64,000 nt of DNA from Fomitopsis serialis. Taxonomy: Eukaryota > Basidiomycota > Agaricomycetes > Polyporales > Fomitopsidaceae. Of the stretch, positions 36,013 through 48,298 are shown in pieces. Position 1 is the stretch's first letter; every line of letters starts with the position of its first letter. The stretch lies in contig NW_025954963.1 in NCBI RefSeq assembly GCF_022376445.1, positions 682,001 to 746,000 of the forward strand. The letters run 5' to 3'. The notes beneath the pieces were generated by a model, which saw only the letters and a list, made by a program, of their open reading frames with translations, made no database searches and had not been told where the DNA came from. A program made the position numbers and the translations under genes.

Positions 36013-36111
36013 GCCTGTTTAGCTCAGTGGTAGAGCGCGCCACTCGTAGGAGCCAGCCCTGTACAGCTTTCCGCAATGGTGAGGTCGGTTGTTCAATCCA
36101 GCCAATGGGCA
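36013..36111 (+). tRNA. tRNA-Thr(CGU) with a 27-nt intron
   Basis: Acceptor arms GCCTGTT and AATGGGC pair with two G-U pairs. The D arm is GCTC-AGTGGTA-GAGC. The anticodon stem CGCCA/TGGTG encloses loop C-T-CGT-A plus A, giving anticodon CGT. The intron occupies 36049-36075, directly 3' of position 37, the canonical site for nuclear tRNA introns. The T arm is GGTTG-TTCAATC-CAGCC. Discriminator A is at 36111, and a T5 run follows from about 36115 as terminator. Confidence 0.88.
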
Positions 36112-36859
36112 ATGTTTTTGAAAGTTTTCTTTTTGCCACTGTCCACCCACATGCGAGTCCCTTGCTCGCTAGAGCAAGGCTCTCTCGTCTGTAATTGTTG
36201 CCGGGTGCCTGAACACTTGTTTGTGGCTGTTGTCAATGTCACATGCGTGAGCAGCGATACCGTATGAGCAGGCACATCAACACCAAATATTCAGAGTGTC
36301 AGACAGTTTCACACTTATGAAGAGTTTATTTGTGGAAAACAACTACAGGTAAATGAGTACATGATGTATGACCATGCATAACAGTGTTCAATGAACGAGA
36401 ATTATTCATTTCGCGCTAACACCGGGCAACGGTGGTGGCAGTTACCTTGTAAGGTAATACCCGCAAGCGCCTGTTAAATGCGGCTGCTACTGCGACCTGC
36501 ATGCCTGAACAGTGCACGGGGCATGATTTTCTAAGCAAAGTGAAGTGATTCAGGAGCATTTTATAGCACTCAACGTACTTTGTGCCAATTTTCAGGCGCC
36601 TCACAGAAGTTTTGCCGGGTACAATGCAGTGTCTGTCTTCCTGCATTAGCCTGCGAATACAAGCGCTGGTGCAGCGGCACTCTAAGTCTGCATCTGTACG
36701 ATATTCCGCTTCTCCATCGAGGACCAATTTAAGTTATGGAGGTTACTAATCAGGAAAAGTGTATGCCACATTTTGCTCGTTTGGTGCCATGTATGAGTTC
36801 GAGGATCATAGGTGAGACACAGTCTCAGGAATGATCAACGCCAATCCATTGTCTCAGGC

Positions 36860-37189
36860 ATGAGCAATAGTGATCCGCAATCTCAGACCCAGATGGCTGG
36901 AACATCCCATTCTCACGTGCTCAGTGGCTTTGCCTCGACACACACACGCACTCGAGACGAGTCCGAATGACGAAGAGGGCCAATTGGCTGGCGGATAGCT
37001 CACAAACATGGTGTGGATTGTCAGAGCAAGCAGTGCCAAGCACCAGTGGCCAAGTACTGGCAGCAGGAAAATTTGCGTGAGCAGAGCGAGCGTGCACGGA
37101 AAACATTCAAAGAACTCGCGCAGTTTGTCTCATCCTCGCTGGCGCAGGGAGGCAAACGTGCGAAGTGTAGATACAGGCGCCGCCAATGA
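36860..37189 (+). pseudogene. Possible protein-coding remnant with an in-frame TGA
   Basis: The frame from ATG at 36860 codes a Ser/His/Thr-rich start (MSNSDPQSQTQMAGTSHSH) and meets TGA at 36968. It then continues without a stop for 72 codons in a cysteine- and charge-rich segment (HKHGVDCQSKQCQAPVAKYW, ENLREQSERARKTFKELAQF) to a stop at 37187. Codon choice and composition look coding rather than random. I do not recognise the family. The TGA could be an arginine codon changed by C-to-T, or the real product may be spliced. Confidence 0.35.
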
Positions 37190-37982
37190 GTTGAACTGCC
37201 TTAGCAGTCCGTATTCAATGGTGAGGTACCATATGGCAGGTACAGCAACATCACGCTGCTGTGTGGTGTGTTGGCATTCGGGCACTCACCCGGAGATTCC
37301 AACATTGGCAACAATGAATGTGGACTGTAGCTGAGGAGGCGAATGATTCCCTGGCAGTTTCCCATCAACGTGCACCGCGGGGGCTACACCCTTCGTCGAG
37401 GTAGGCTCGCCAAGCTCTATTTGGCACCCAGTATGTTCATAAATGTCTGGCACTTCCAATATGTACCGGGTCTGCGCTGGGTCTGCGAGACTGAAAGCAC
37501 GGCCCGCGCGCGGGATCTTGATCCGATCATCGGGCTGAGCAACAATCTCATGCCGTGAGACACTGGATCGCGCGCGACGTTTCCTGAGCCACTGGGATCG
37601 TAAATGACCGCCGGTGAGATGCAGGTCGAATTTCGAGGGAATCGCTTTCCCTGATGCCTAGTCGAAGCTGCGTTATTCATATCTGGACTATGCTCATATT
37701 ATTGTGCTTATTTCGACTCGCGCACCCGACCTCTCCATATCAATTCTGTCTTGTACAATAGCAGTGTCCTCAATTTTTGTACGTTCAGAAGCCTTGTTAC
37801 CTTTCAAATGTTACTGTATTTGTCGATGTCCCCTTCCAAAGCCCTGCGCGAGCAAGGTAGCGCCGCCCCTCTTGGCGGCATTTCGAGTCAGCAATTGTTG
37901 GCAGTAAGTGACACCCCAGGGTAGTAGACATGGCTCATGGCCATATAATGCTACATACTCAAGGTATACAATTCAAGATGCA

Positions 37983-40900
37983 TCAGCTCCTGCTCAACTT
38001 CCACATACCATTGGTCACAGTTACCAATCCCTCCCGCCTTGCTGCTTCCATGAATGCCCCGAGTTGCTCAATAGTCCGATCATAGGCCGGTGCAAATTTC
38101 AACATTGTTTGTATCCGGTCAAGAGGCAGTGCTCCCAAATTCGTGAGCATGCCTTCGATGAACTGGAGGTAGCATTGCATGAATTTCCACATGCCAAGAA
38201 CAGAGACAAATTCCATACCTTCCAAAAGACCCTCATTTGCTCTGCTTGCTGCTGGTCCACTGTCAAGGTAGCCGGCATTTCTTCTATCATCCGAGCTGCA
38301 ATATCATTAGAAAATGGCAATATGCAGTGAAGATGAGCCTACCTGGCCTGGGCAGTGCTGCAGAAGCCTCATCTTGAGCCACCTCCAGCAGCTTGTACTG
38401 ATTCAGCACTTCCTCCTTTAGGACCCCCATGTCAACCCATGTTGTGAGTGCCTTCAGGGTCGCCGGCCTATCCACCGTACCCACACGGGCGATCAGTTCG
38501 TCCACCGTCCATGTATCTATAAAAAGGAAGATTCAGAGCCGACACGAAGAATGACCAATGATGGACGCACCCTTTTCGGAGAACAGCTCGATAAATGCGG
38601 CCTCCAAGGGCGGGACATCGGCAGGAATAGTGCGATCTTGGAGCTCAATCTCAAGGTGAATTGTACCCAGGTGAGGGAGCCAGCGCAGCTTCTTGTCTTG
38701 CTTGAACGCATGGAATTCTCGAGCATAGTTGTCTTGGATCCTACGAATTCACATGAATGCACGATGGACGCGGGGAACTTCTGGCAGCGTACTCCTTGAA
38801 CTGTCCAGGCATGATGAACTTGCCGGCCTGCAATGGCGGCCAGAAATGTCGCGAGATGATGGTCGGATGGAGAATCATCTGTACGTGATTTGACTCTCAG
38901 CATGATGAGCCATATTACGATATGATTTTGCATCCTGACGTTTTTCTGGGACTGCACATGCTGGTCTGTCCGCTTGGATTCGGTCATGTCCCGTAGCATG
39001 ACCTCGCACACTTGCAGGGCGGCCTCGCCGAACCGGATCTTTAGAATCTCGATATTCCGCCGCTGCGACCGTCAACGGTATGTATAAGACCCGGAATAGC
39101 ATCGCAAAAGATCAATTCACGCACCTCACGGTCGAAATTTCCATCCGTGATCGCGAGAAGCCGCTGGGCGAGCAGCACCTGCAGCTCGCGCACAAACAAG
39201 TCTTTTGAATCGTAAATGCTGACGAGCGTGCTGATGACGTCGCTCGGCTTGTTCGCGCGGAAGTCTGTCTATATGTTTCAACGAATGTTGGGGGCGCATG
39301 AATACACATTGTTTCACCAGGTCCTGCATCGATCGGCTCGGGTTCCCAGCTAGGGTCCGTATAATCTTCGACTTGCATCTGCTGCAGCGGTTGAATCGGT
39401 TCATTTTCATCCACGAGGGAGTCGCCGCTCTCGCCGTCACCGACAAGACTCGCAACAATGCAGCGGATTGTATCGGGTCGCCCTCTGTACAGTCCGATAT
39501 ATTTGAGCAGGCAACACATCAGCTTGAAGCGGTATGTCTTACCTCAGATAACGGCGAATAGGATCCGCGACCTTGAACAACAGTACGCCAGGAGGGTCAA
39601 CCAGGCGAAGACAGCGGATGATCGAGACGTATTGCATGAGTATGTCCTTGGTGTCTGCGCCAGGATGAAGGAGACGTTTCTTGTTACTGTCAATGACAGG
39701 TCGGCATCAGACCACTGAGCATGCAACACAATTATACTCACGCTTTCCGCAGCGTCTGCACGAGTTGCGAACGCTGGTCCACACGTTGAAGACACTCCTA
39801 CGAGCAGTCTGAGATGTACCAGCTACCATACTTGCAAGGGAGTACTCACTTTGAGGTCTTCGAGGGCGGGCTGGGAATCTGGAAAGTCTATGATGATGTC
39901 GAAGATTTCCTTCGTGCTTCAGCATGTCTTTGTCAATATGAGGCAGCAAAATACGAGGCACACTAACGGCGACTCACCGAAGGTCGCTCAGTGTTTTGCA
40001 TACGTGAAAATCAAATCTCGAGCCGACTCCCTGTAGCATTGATCGCGCTTCCTCCGCTATTGGGAAAATTTATATGATTTCATGCTCACTGTGAAAGTGA
40101 AAACTACTGACCTGACCTTGCGCCTCTTGCATACGGCATGACCATCCACGGCACAATCTTGTTGGTCATCCATTCTCTGAGAGGCTGCAGCATTCTCTCG
40201 CTCCACCGTCTTGTACATGTTTCCAGGATGTGTGCTTCGATGTGTTCATAACACACACTCGATATGAGAGATTCGTGGCGATCAAGTAAGCCCAGCTGTT
40301 CGAACGCATTCCAAAGCGAGAGGTCGGGTCGTGGGTGAGGTACTGGAGACTGCAGCGCGGGTGGCGTCGGCGGCAGCCAAGCTGGTGCAGTGGAGGACTG
40401 CGCAAGATCAAACGTAGCGTTGACGAGCTGCTTAAAGCCGCGGGAGAAAGAGGGCGGGAGAGCAGAGTAGACGTGGGTCTGAAAAGTAAGGGTGTATGCG
40501 GATAAGATTGTGTGGCCTAGTCTGTGGGAGCGCATCAGAGCGAAGGATACACTATGTCAGTATAGCGAAAATCTGCTCACTCACTCGGATATGGGCACCC
40601 ATGCTCTGTACCATTCTATTAGGCGGTAGATCAGACACGCGATATGGCGAATATCCTCTGTTCCCTGTTTGCTGTCAGGACGATTATCGCGTTCACAAGG
40701 CCCAGAAAGCCCACCTCATATTGACACATGAATTGTTGTACGTCACGGGCGATGAGATGCTGCTGTTTGCGCATGTCCTCTGATACCAGACGTGAGAACC
40801 AACATCAGAGGTGAGAAGATCACGCACCGAGGAAATTCTCGAGCAATAAGGGAAGCATCTTGGACCTGCTCAAGGTCTCAACTGCTACCCTAACTTCAGC

Positions 40901-41186
40901 CATGTCTACGTCCCATACGTTAGCGGAAGCATGGTCAACAGAGCGCGTTGGACCTACCCCATTCCTTGTTTGCACTGGGATCACTGAGATCGCGCGGGTG
41001 CAGGAAGTCTGTCGCAAGTGTCCACGCCTTGCCGTATCATTGGTTTCAGCAAGCAATTGTACGGGTGTCCGACCACACCTCGCTGAATCCAAGCAAGCCC
41101 ATGATGCCCTCCCGGTCTCGGTTGAGACGGGCGAAGGAGTTGTGCCATTTGCCAGCTATTTGGCGCTGAAGAGCCTCTGTCGCCAT
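37983..41186 (-). CDS. APC2: Anaphase-promoting complex subunit 2 (cullin-like)
   Basis: The start MATEALQRQIAGKWHNSFARL is at 41184-41186. Later exons include DLSLWNAFEQLGLLDRHESL, an ACTRRW-like segment (ETCTRRWSERMLQPLREW), RILLPHIDKDMLKHEG, then the cullin-homology part: NIEILKIRFGEAALQVCEVM, LRDMTESKRTDQHVQSQK, VDELIARVGTVDRPATLKAL, and TWVDMGVLKEEVLNQYKLLE. The C-terminal winged-helix block reads FIEGMLTNLGALPLDRIQTM, then ERTIEQLGAF-like DRTIEQLGAFMEAARREGL and GMWKLSRS. APC2 binds the RING subunit APC11 and forms the catalytic core of the APC/C ubiquitin ligase that drives anaphase and mitotic exit. It is divergent from the hydrolase gene at 41407, with about 220 bp between starts. 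Many introns are present; I did not place every junction. Confidence 0.92.
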
Positions 41187-41406
41187 TGTAAGGTCACAGA
41201 AATGGACAGGTGCTACACAGTGGCATCTAATTGCTGTCCTGAAGAGTGTCAGTCCAGAGGCTGCGGCGCGAAGGAGTAGCGGGACGCGTCGTGGTGGCGG
41301 TAAGCAAGCAAGTCGCGTCTCATCACGTGCCACGCGTCTTTCCCCACATACTTATCGTCTTCTGAGATCTCCAGATCGGCGTGTGCCTCTCGTTCTCCCA
41401 ATCGCC

Positions 41407-42713
41407 ATGATGTCCAACGCAAGTGATCAACAGACGAACGGATCGTCGACGTTTGCCTTCAAGGCGGTGGACGGAATAAACCTCTTGATGGACGTGTACT
41501 CCCCATCCTGTCATCGTCCATCATACACGGCAGACGGTTCCAGCTGTCCAATCGTAGTCTACTTCCACGGTGGTGGCTTGACCGTTGGCAACAGGAACAG
41601 CTGGTTTCCGCACTGGCTTTATAGTACGTATTGCACTTCGCTGTGTAGACGTATAGCTCTGTAGATTATGTGTGTGAATGTCGTCTGACTTCTCTATGAA
41701 GGGCGAATGACTGCCGCAGGGTGTGCATTCGCTTCCGTCGAGTACCGCCTTGCACCGCCTTCTACCGGACATGACATCCTAACGGATGTTCAAGACGCTT
41801 TTCACTTTGTATTGCGCGAACTGAATGGCCATCTCTTGCAAAGAAACAACGGTCACAATGCCGAAATCACTACTCCTATATTCCAGATCGACCCGGGACG
41901 CATTGCTGTCGTCGGAACAAGTTCTGGAGGACTATGCGCATATCTCGCTGCAATGCACGCGGTGCCGAGCCCAAAGGTCATCCTCTCTATGTACGGTATG
42001 GGCGGCGATATGCTGGTAGGTACATAAAATCCGTGCACCAGCTCCATTGACCAACGACGCGGCAGACAACCCACTACTTCATGCCAAAGCAGGAAGTCTT
42101 CTTTCGCGGGCGCGAACTTCTTGACCCGGCACGCTTCTCTGAGTATCTGTACCCCGCCTGTCGCCGTCTACCTGCCACTGCGAACTCTCCGTTAGCTTAT
42201 CATCCACCTTCCTCGCCAACGCCGGGCTATCCTGCTAATCCACGTATGCAGCTCGCGCGCTTATACTTCCAGCTAGGCACCTACCTGGACTATTACACGG
42301 GCCACCATGAACCGAGCCTTAGTGCTGCCCTGCAAGGAGCCGCCAACACACCCTCACACTCCGGGCGAGAATTGGACGCCGATATGTTGATGTCTCTTAT
42401 TCCAAGCGATCTGCTCCACTTGTTCCCGCAGTATTCCATATCGAAATCGACAACGGGACTTCGCCGCTGGCCTGCGACCTTCCTGGTACATGGCACAGCT
42501 GACACGGCTATCCGCGCGGACGAGTCTCGCAACCTTCACGCCATTTTACGGCGCGCAGACGTGGATGTTACGCTCCGATTGGTCGAAGGGGAGGAACACT
42601 CTTTCGACTATGTGCAGGATGCCGAGGGGTTGTTCGGCGGGGAAGGAGGATTATTTGACGAAGCCTCCGACTTCCTCCTTCGCCATCTGGGTGTCACAGG
42701 GGCTCAACCGTGA
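41407..42713 (+). CDS. Alpha/beta hydrolase of the HSL/arylacetamide deacetylase type
   Basis: Three exons. The first intron runs from about 41623 to 41700 (TATA|gtacgt ... tgaag|GG), giving LYRRMTAAGCAFASVEYRLA. The second is near 42016-42071 (ATGCTG|gtaggt ... gcag|ACA), giving GGDMLTTHYFMPKQE. The oxyanion motif HGGG is at residues 54-57 (VVYFHGGGLTVGN) and the nucleophile elbow is VVGTSSGG. The acid residue is likely in HGTADTAIRADES and the His in EGEEHSFDY. It should hydrolyse small acyl or carboxyl esters in the cytoplasm, as no signal peptide is seen; the substrate is unknown. The Met at 41407 is the first ATG in the frame. Confidence 0.9.
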
Positions 42714-42820
42714 TTAATCTTCAACAGAGCAGTAGAGGATATCCGCACGCGCATCCGAGCCATACAAAGACACAGAGTTGCATGCACGTAATATATCCGC
42801 TGACTCCTCATCAATGTCTA

Positions 42821-44343
42821 TCATAGCTTCTCCTTCGTCTCCTTGTTATCCCTTGCCGCCTCCTGATGCACCGGGTTCTCGAGAGCTTGAGTCTGGTGTT
42901 CGTCCTCGAGTACTGGAATTTCAGCCCCATTCAGGATCGGAGACTGTGAATTCCCCTCAGTCTCTGGCGAGGCCTTGTCTGAGACCTCGCCAAGCACTGC
43001 GTTCAACCTCTCAGTAATCTCTTCCACATCTTCCTCGAGTTGCTTCTCTTCTTCCGCCACAGTCGGTCCAGGGCCTTTCTCCGGTAGTCCCTCCTCGCCG
43101 AAGTCGTCCAGGCTGTGTTCTGTCTCTTTCCACGCCGCCTCTAGTTCGTCGCCCCAGCCCAGCTCCTTGCAGAGATCGCGCACTACCTCGTCACATCTGC
43201 CTAGACAGATGACGTCGTCTGATCGATTCCCAAAGTCACCCACTGGGTCGAGATTGATCAAGACGCGCGGGCAGTGAGCTGGGACAAGAGAAGCGAGGGA
43301 GGCGAAAGGCTGGACTGTGAGCGAGGTGCCGATCACGAAGAGTAGATCAGCGTTGCGGAGGTTCGGGACCGATTGGTGGAAGAGCTGAGGGAGCTGTGAA
43401 GAATTATACGTTAGTACCTTAAAGCAAGCGTATTACTAGAACCTTGACTGCTTACTGCTTCTCCGAAGAAGACAATATCCGGCTTCACTAAGCCGTCGCA
43501 CTCTGGACATCTCGCAATCTCGCCTGTCTTGAGGGCCTGTCGCATCTTCTCGCCGTCGTATTCGGTGCTGCACTCGATACAGTGCTGACTAGCGAAACTC
43601 CCATGGGCCTCAACGATCTTGTTCCCTGGGACGCCGGCGCGCCGCTCCAGAGTATCGATGTTCTGTGTGAAGCATGTATGTAGAAACTTGTGGTCGTTGA
43701 GAAGGCGGACGAAAGAGTGCGTCGCCGTGGGCCGGAAGCGTCCGGGAAGCAAATCATGAGCGAGCGTATAGACTGAAAGAAAGGCGTTCGAGTCAGGCTT
43801 TCGGAGAGATTTTGCCCAAGGCCGTAGCTTACAGGCTCTGGGATTGTCGCGGAAGTAGTTAATCTCAAAAACGGCCTCCGGATGAGGGAGGTTGAGGCGA
43901 GCAAGATTTGCCTGCCAGGCATTGAGTCATGCCTATTTTCTCAGATTGCAAGACTTACATAGAGACCTATACAAGGGTCAGTGACATACTACCGAAAAGC
44001 ATGACATCATTGCATACCTGTCTCTGGCGACCTGAAGTCGGGAATACCAGCCGATGTGCTGATACCTGCCAACACAGACGTACGCACGACAAATTTGAGG
44101 ATCGCGCTTCCTGCCTACACCCTGTAGACTACTCACCCGCTCCGAGCTGGCCAGGAAGCACCGAAGTTAGCAGACATATTCCAAGGACGTCATAACCGCT
44201 TCATGAGCGCTGGTAAATCGATCGCTCACCATCGTGAACACGTTCTTACACGCGGACGATTTCATGTACTTCGCTACCGAGGCCAGATCCCTGGCCTCAA
44301 GCACCTCGGGTGGACCTTCATACTTTGACTGCTCAGCACCCAT
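42821..44343 (-). CDS. HST2: NAD-dependent protein deacetylase, SIRT2/Hst2 type
   Basis: It starts MGAEQSKYEGPPEVLEARDL and continues VAKYMKSSACKNVFTM. A 10-nt micro-exon (44137-44146) then supplies most of LGAG, completing the NAD-binding motif GAGISTSAGIPDFRSPET. Next come ANLARLNLPHPEAVFEINYF, FYTLAHDLLPG, TQNIDTLERRAGVPGNKIVE, and the catalytic His in EAHGSF. The zinc cysteines are CIECSTEYD and CPECDG, followed by VKPDIVFFGEA, FVIGTSLTVQPFASL and LINLDPVGDFG. The last 100 residues are acidic and Gln/Glu-rich and probably disordered. Sirtuins remove acyl groups from lysines using NAD; Hst2 is mainly cytoplasmic and acts on histone H4K16 and tubulin-like targets in other organisms. Confidence 0.93.
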
Positions 44344-44766
44344 AGTCGACGAACGTGGTAGTCAGACAGAAGATAGCAAGCGTTGCGGGAGACGCTACAA
44401 TTGCACAGGCGGTGGAGCAATCGGAGCAAGCCCCCGAAGTGGAAAGTGTGTCGAAGTAATTGAGTTGAGTGAGTGGGAAAGATGTGCGTACCCGTGCTCT
44501 CGATCTTCTGGTCCTACGTCCCCGCTGCGCACGAGTCATGCTTAGGCAGTGCTAGTGGTCGACAGTGTTGCCGTCAAGGATCAACAAACAGTCCATACCA
44601 ATACCGGTGGCATGATATCAAGATTCCACGGGTCGGACGGTCTATATCCTGCCATGGCGCGCGAGCTTGGCGCACATCCTCGGCTATCCGTCATGTCCGC
44701 AAGCTTACACATAGTTTGCTATCCTCAAGATTTACTAAGAGGGCTCAAGAACAATTAAGTAGCGTA

Positions 44767-47131
44767 TCAGCTCTTCCTCTTGGGAGGCTGCCAATCCTTC
44801 AGCCACTCCGTCACAAACTCGATCATCTCCAGATGGATCTTCTCGATCTCTGGTGGCTCAGCTGAGAGATCGCGCAAGCCGTACTCGTCGTAGTGATGAA
44901 CACCTCCTGCAGATACGAAGATCCGCGTCAGTCATTGCGCTCACATAGGATGAGTTCACGTGCAACTCACCGGGGATAACCTTGTAGGGACGGAGGATTG
45001 TATCTGCGCGGAGAGGAGCTTCGTCCGCATGAGGAGTGTCAGGTCTCCATGGGTCGACTGCACGGTGCGAATCAGGATATCTACGTGCAACACGACCCGC
45101 AGTCAACTTGAGGTGAATGCTCACCTTCGCCGTCAATGATTGCCAGTCTGTCCGCAGCGATGTAATAGTCGCCGAGAATATTCACAGCGGTTATATTCGG
45201 CATAGAAGGCACAATGAAGTGCTCGCCCGGTGTGTAAGCCTACCGCGAAGGGTCAAATTGTGAGTACGCTCTCTTCAACCTGGTAGATTCACAAACCTGC
45301 TTGCAAGTCTTGGCCTCGTAGTCCACAGTAAGCCGGCGTGAGACGATGCTCGGAATCTCCGGTGGGGGAGCGTTCTATCCGATCTGGTGTGATGAGTTTG
45401 GTGCGGTGCATGAAAGTGACCAGTGTACTGACGAAGAAATATCCCCACTGAGTACAGACTTGGAATTGCCAGAGTCTCCACGTCGCGTCGAGGGATGTAT
45501 CTTGGAAGGCAGAGTCGTCGTAAGTGCCGAAGCACTAAGTCGTACGTAAGCAATACGATCTAGCATTCAAGTGTATGGCCAACCTCATCAACCGATGTGC
45601 CCTCAGGGCAACGAGACACGTAGTTCTGGATAACATAACATTACAACGAGCATGTAGTCATAGTCGATATTTGCGCACCTCCTTGATGAATTGCGCATAG
45701 TTGTAAACCACCTTCGGTACGTTCAAGCCTCCTGGTAGTGCAATCATTTGAGTCTCGACATTGTATCCGATCACCTCATGCGCTGTGAGGTCTCCACTTC
45801 CGAGCGGCTTACTAAGAGCAGCGCAGAACTCCTCAAAGCCCGTGCTGCCGACGCTCGGGTCCCACACCTTCGCCTGCCAGTAGCCCATGGGGCTCTACCA
45901 CAAAGAGAATATTTCAGTCAGTCCTCAACATGCCTGGCCGAGAACATGCTTCATGAACTGACCGACAACAGCGAAACAAAGTCCTCATCATGCTCGAGTT
46001 CTTTGAGGCCGAAGAGCTGCTTCAACGCAATGCGCAGGTGTGGGATGGAGAGCACGGTGTCGATGAACTCGACGGAGTGCACGAGATTGGCGGAGCACTC
46101 TGGTTCGGCGGCGCGCCGAATTATATCCATGTACCGCCAGTTTTCGAAATCCGCGTGCGTAACACCTGGATTGCAATGAGGCGCCGTTGAATGATACAAC
46201 CCGGTTAGAGCAACAGACGCACCACTGGAGGCAATCGCGCCATATACGAGATCCGGATAGAGAATCTTCATGTGCGCCGCACGCGCACCGGCATAAGACC
46301 CCTGTCAGAGTGCGCGGTCAGTTCCGAAATGGGTACGGCTTCCGGCCGCGGACTTACTCCGTAGTAAATCCAAGGGTGACTAGGGGCAGTGAGGTCCTCG
46401 TCAACCCCAGGGAACTTTACATTGGCCATGAAGTAGGCGGAATCAGCGGCCGATTGTTCATTATTAAGCCATCTGGAAGAGTCAATCAGACGTTGAAAGG
46501 TGGTATGGCAGAGTCGCCCAGTACCTCAGGGAGTCTGTCGTGAAGTTCTCCACGGGCACGGAGTTCCCTGAGTTTATGTTAATCCATAGAACGTCTGGCA
46601 CCGTAAGTCACGGATTCGCACCATAGTAGCTACGTTGCTTGTGAGTGTCAATGAAGCACTACAGAAGCTAAAGATTGCATACCGGTGTTCCAATACAACG
46701 CCTACACCACCTGTGGCTCTAGCAAGTATCTCGACGATGCCAGTGTCCAAGAACGGGATTCGGTCCTCCCCTGATGTCTCTCCGCCATCGAGGACAATGA
46801 CTGGGGCGGCAGTGCCTGGCTTGTAGTGCCGAGTGTTAATCCAGTAGCGCTGGCCAAAGGTGTGAGAACTGTTCGAAAAGTGGTCAAGAGGCTGAGTGAA
46901 ATAGTGCTCCGGAAACTCCTGGTTCGGCGCTGCAGATAAAGGGAGCTGTCCGGACGTCTGGGAGTCTATAGAGTGATCTACAAGGAGCTTTTGGCTGTGC
47001 TTCTCCCTTGCTACATCCAGCTTCCATAGATTGATACCCTGCGGACCGAATGCGCGAAAGGAGCTTGAATCCGGAAATGCGGCAGAGACAGAGGCCAAGG
47101 AGGCGGCAGCAAGCACGATAAAGCACCGCAT
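44767..47131 (-). CDS. Secreted S28-family serine carboxypeptidase
   Basis: The signal peptide is MRCFIVLAAASLASVSAAFPD. This Met (47129-47131) is preferred to an in-frame Met 23 codons upstream because the hydrophobic core then starts at once. Family blocks follow: FTQPLDHFSNSSHTFGQRYW, PVIVLDGGETSGEDRIPFLD, GVGVVLEHR and the nucleophile elbow GSYAGARAA. Then come LYPDLVYGAIASSGASVALT, MGYWQAKVWDPSVGSTGFEE, an exon near 45400-45550 with LWQFQVCTQWG-type sequence, and INGxxDPW-like DGEVDPWRPDTPHAD. The last block is VIPGGVHHYDEYGL (catalytic His), ending PPKRKS. These enzymes cleave residues C-terminal to proline, mostly at acidic pH, outside the cell or in the vacuole. About nine short introns are present. 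Confidence 0.9.
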
Positions 47132-48298
47132 TGCAACAGCAATACCCGGGTCAACAGCAAGCCTGGATGAGGCGGGCAACAAGCGACAACGACTCGACAA
47201 TCACGAACCCTCTGGCAGATTGAGCCTGAGAGACTGAGGCAGGCGCGCAAGTTAAGTTGCGGCGCAACGCGTCGGTGGCTGAGGCAGTCACGTGCCATGT
47301 GATATTACACCGCTGCTATCATTTTGGGCGACTATGTAGGTTGAGGCACAGCTTGGCCGCTGACCAACTACTTAATTTACCTCGTCCACGAGAAAGAGAG
47401 GCCAGTACTCAGTACTCAGTACTCAATCCTTGCTACGTACAACCGACAATCATTCAATCCTAAGGCTACTACCACGCCGTGTCGATTAGCGACACAACCC
47501 GCGCAGAAGTCCGGCGGGGCTAATCACCTCACGGCCGCCACTTACTGGTCTCGGAATTGCCCGCGGGGCAAGCTCTAATACGCGTTCCTCATAACTTCAG
47601 TGAGTCTCTGTCTCTCACAAAGTATGTAGTGTGCGGTCACGTAAGCCGTGCAGGTTCTAGTGCTGGCCAAGCCTTGCCAGTGTCCCGGTGCTCTTACTGA
47701 CATTTTGCTGCAATATCACGACCACGATTGACGGGCATATCTGTTGCGAACCTTCGTTGTCTTAAGGCTGCTGCTGTCTCAGTGATTTGTTGTCTTGTAA
47801 GGGATTCAGACGACTCGGAGACTCGGAGACACCAAACCACCTTCACCAAGGAGATCCTCGGTCGATGCGCGGAGCGCCCCCGGTAGGCGCAGTACTGTCT
47901 AGTACTGACATTGTTTGACGGCGTTCGAACATCGGCTTGACCACCCGCGGCCGGCGGTGCCGACCCGCCCGACTGGGAACATGACTCGTGCTTGGTTGCC
48001 TGAGTACAACACTGTTCCACAAGTCTTGGCACGTCTCGTGCACACTACATACATCATTTTCCTCCGCGATTCATGTTATATGTCAATCGCGTCCAAGTAC
48101 TCATCCTATAACTTTGGCTCGAGGGCAAGGTCTGCTCTCACATCGAGTTTCATCTTGACTGCATCGTCCTTTCAACCGGTGTGTTCTGTGGTGTTATTTA
48201 GTCCATGCCGAACTGACGAACCTATGTAGGCCCTAGCCAGGTAGCCGCACCGCTCATTCCTTCGGCACTTTCGAACAGGCTTCAGGCTGCGTGACCCG
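47132..48298. other. Intergenic between divergent genes
   Basis: This should hold the promoters of the S28 peptidase (-) and the F-box gene (+). A heptamer AGTACTC is repeated three times at 47404-47424, and a short duplication of gactcgga occurs near 47812-47829. No reading frame here is supported. Confidence 0.5.

Larger units (their letters stand above)
34414..37982. other. Repeat-rich intergenic region with one tRNA
   Basis: This 3.6-kb stretch lies between guanine deaminase and APC2. It contains a (GAT)n run near 34670, the repeat block 34652-35915, tRNA-Thr, and a possible gene remnant at 36860-37189. The base composition of about 35050-36000 is visibly richer in A than in neighbouring genes. 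From 37190 to 37982 I see nothing that I can support. Confidence 0.5.
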
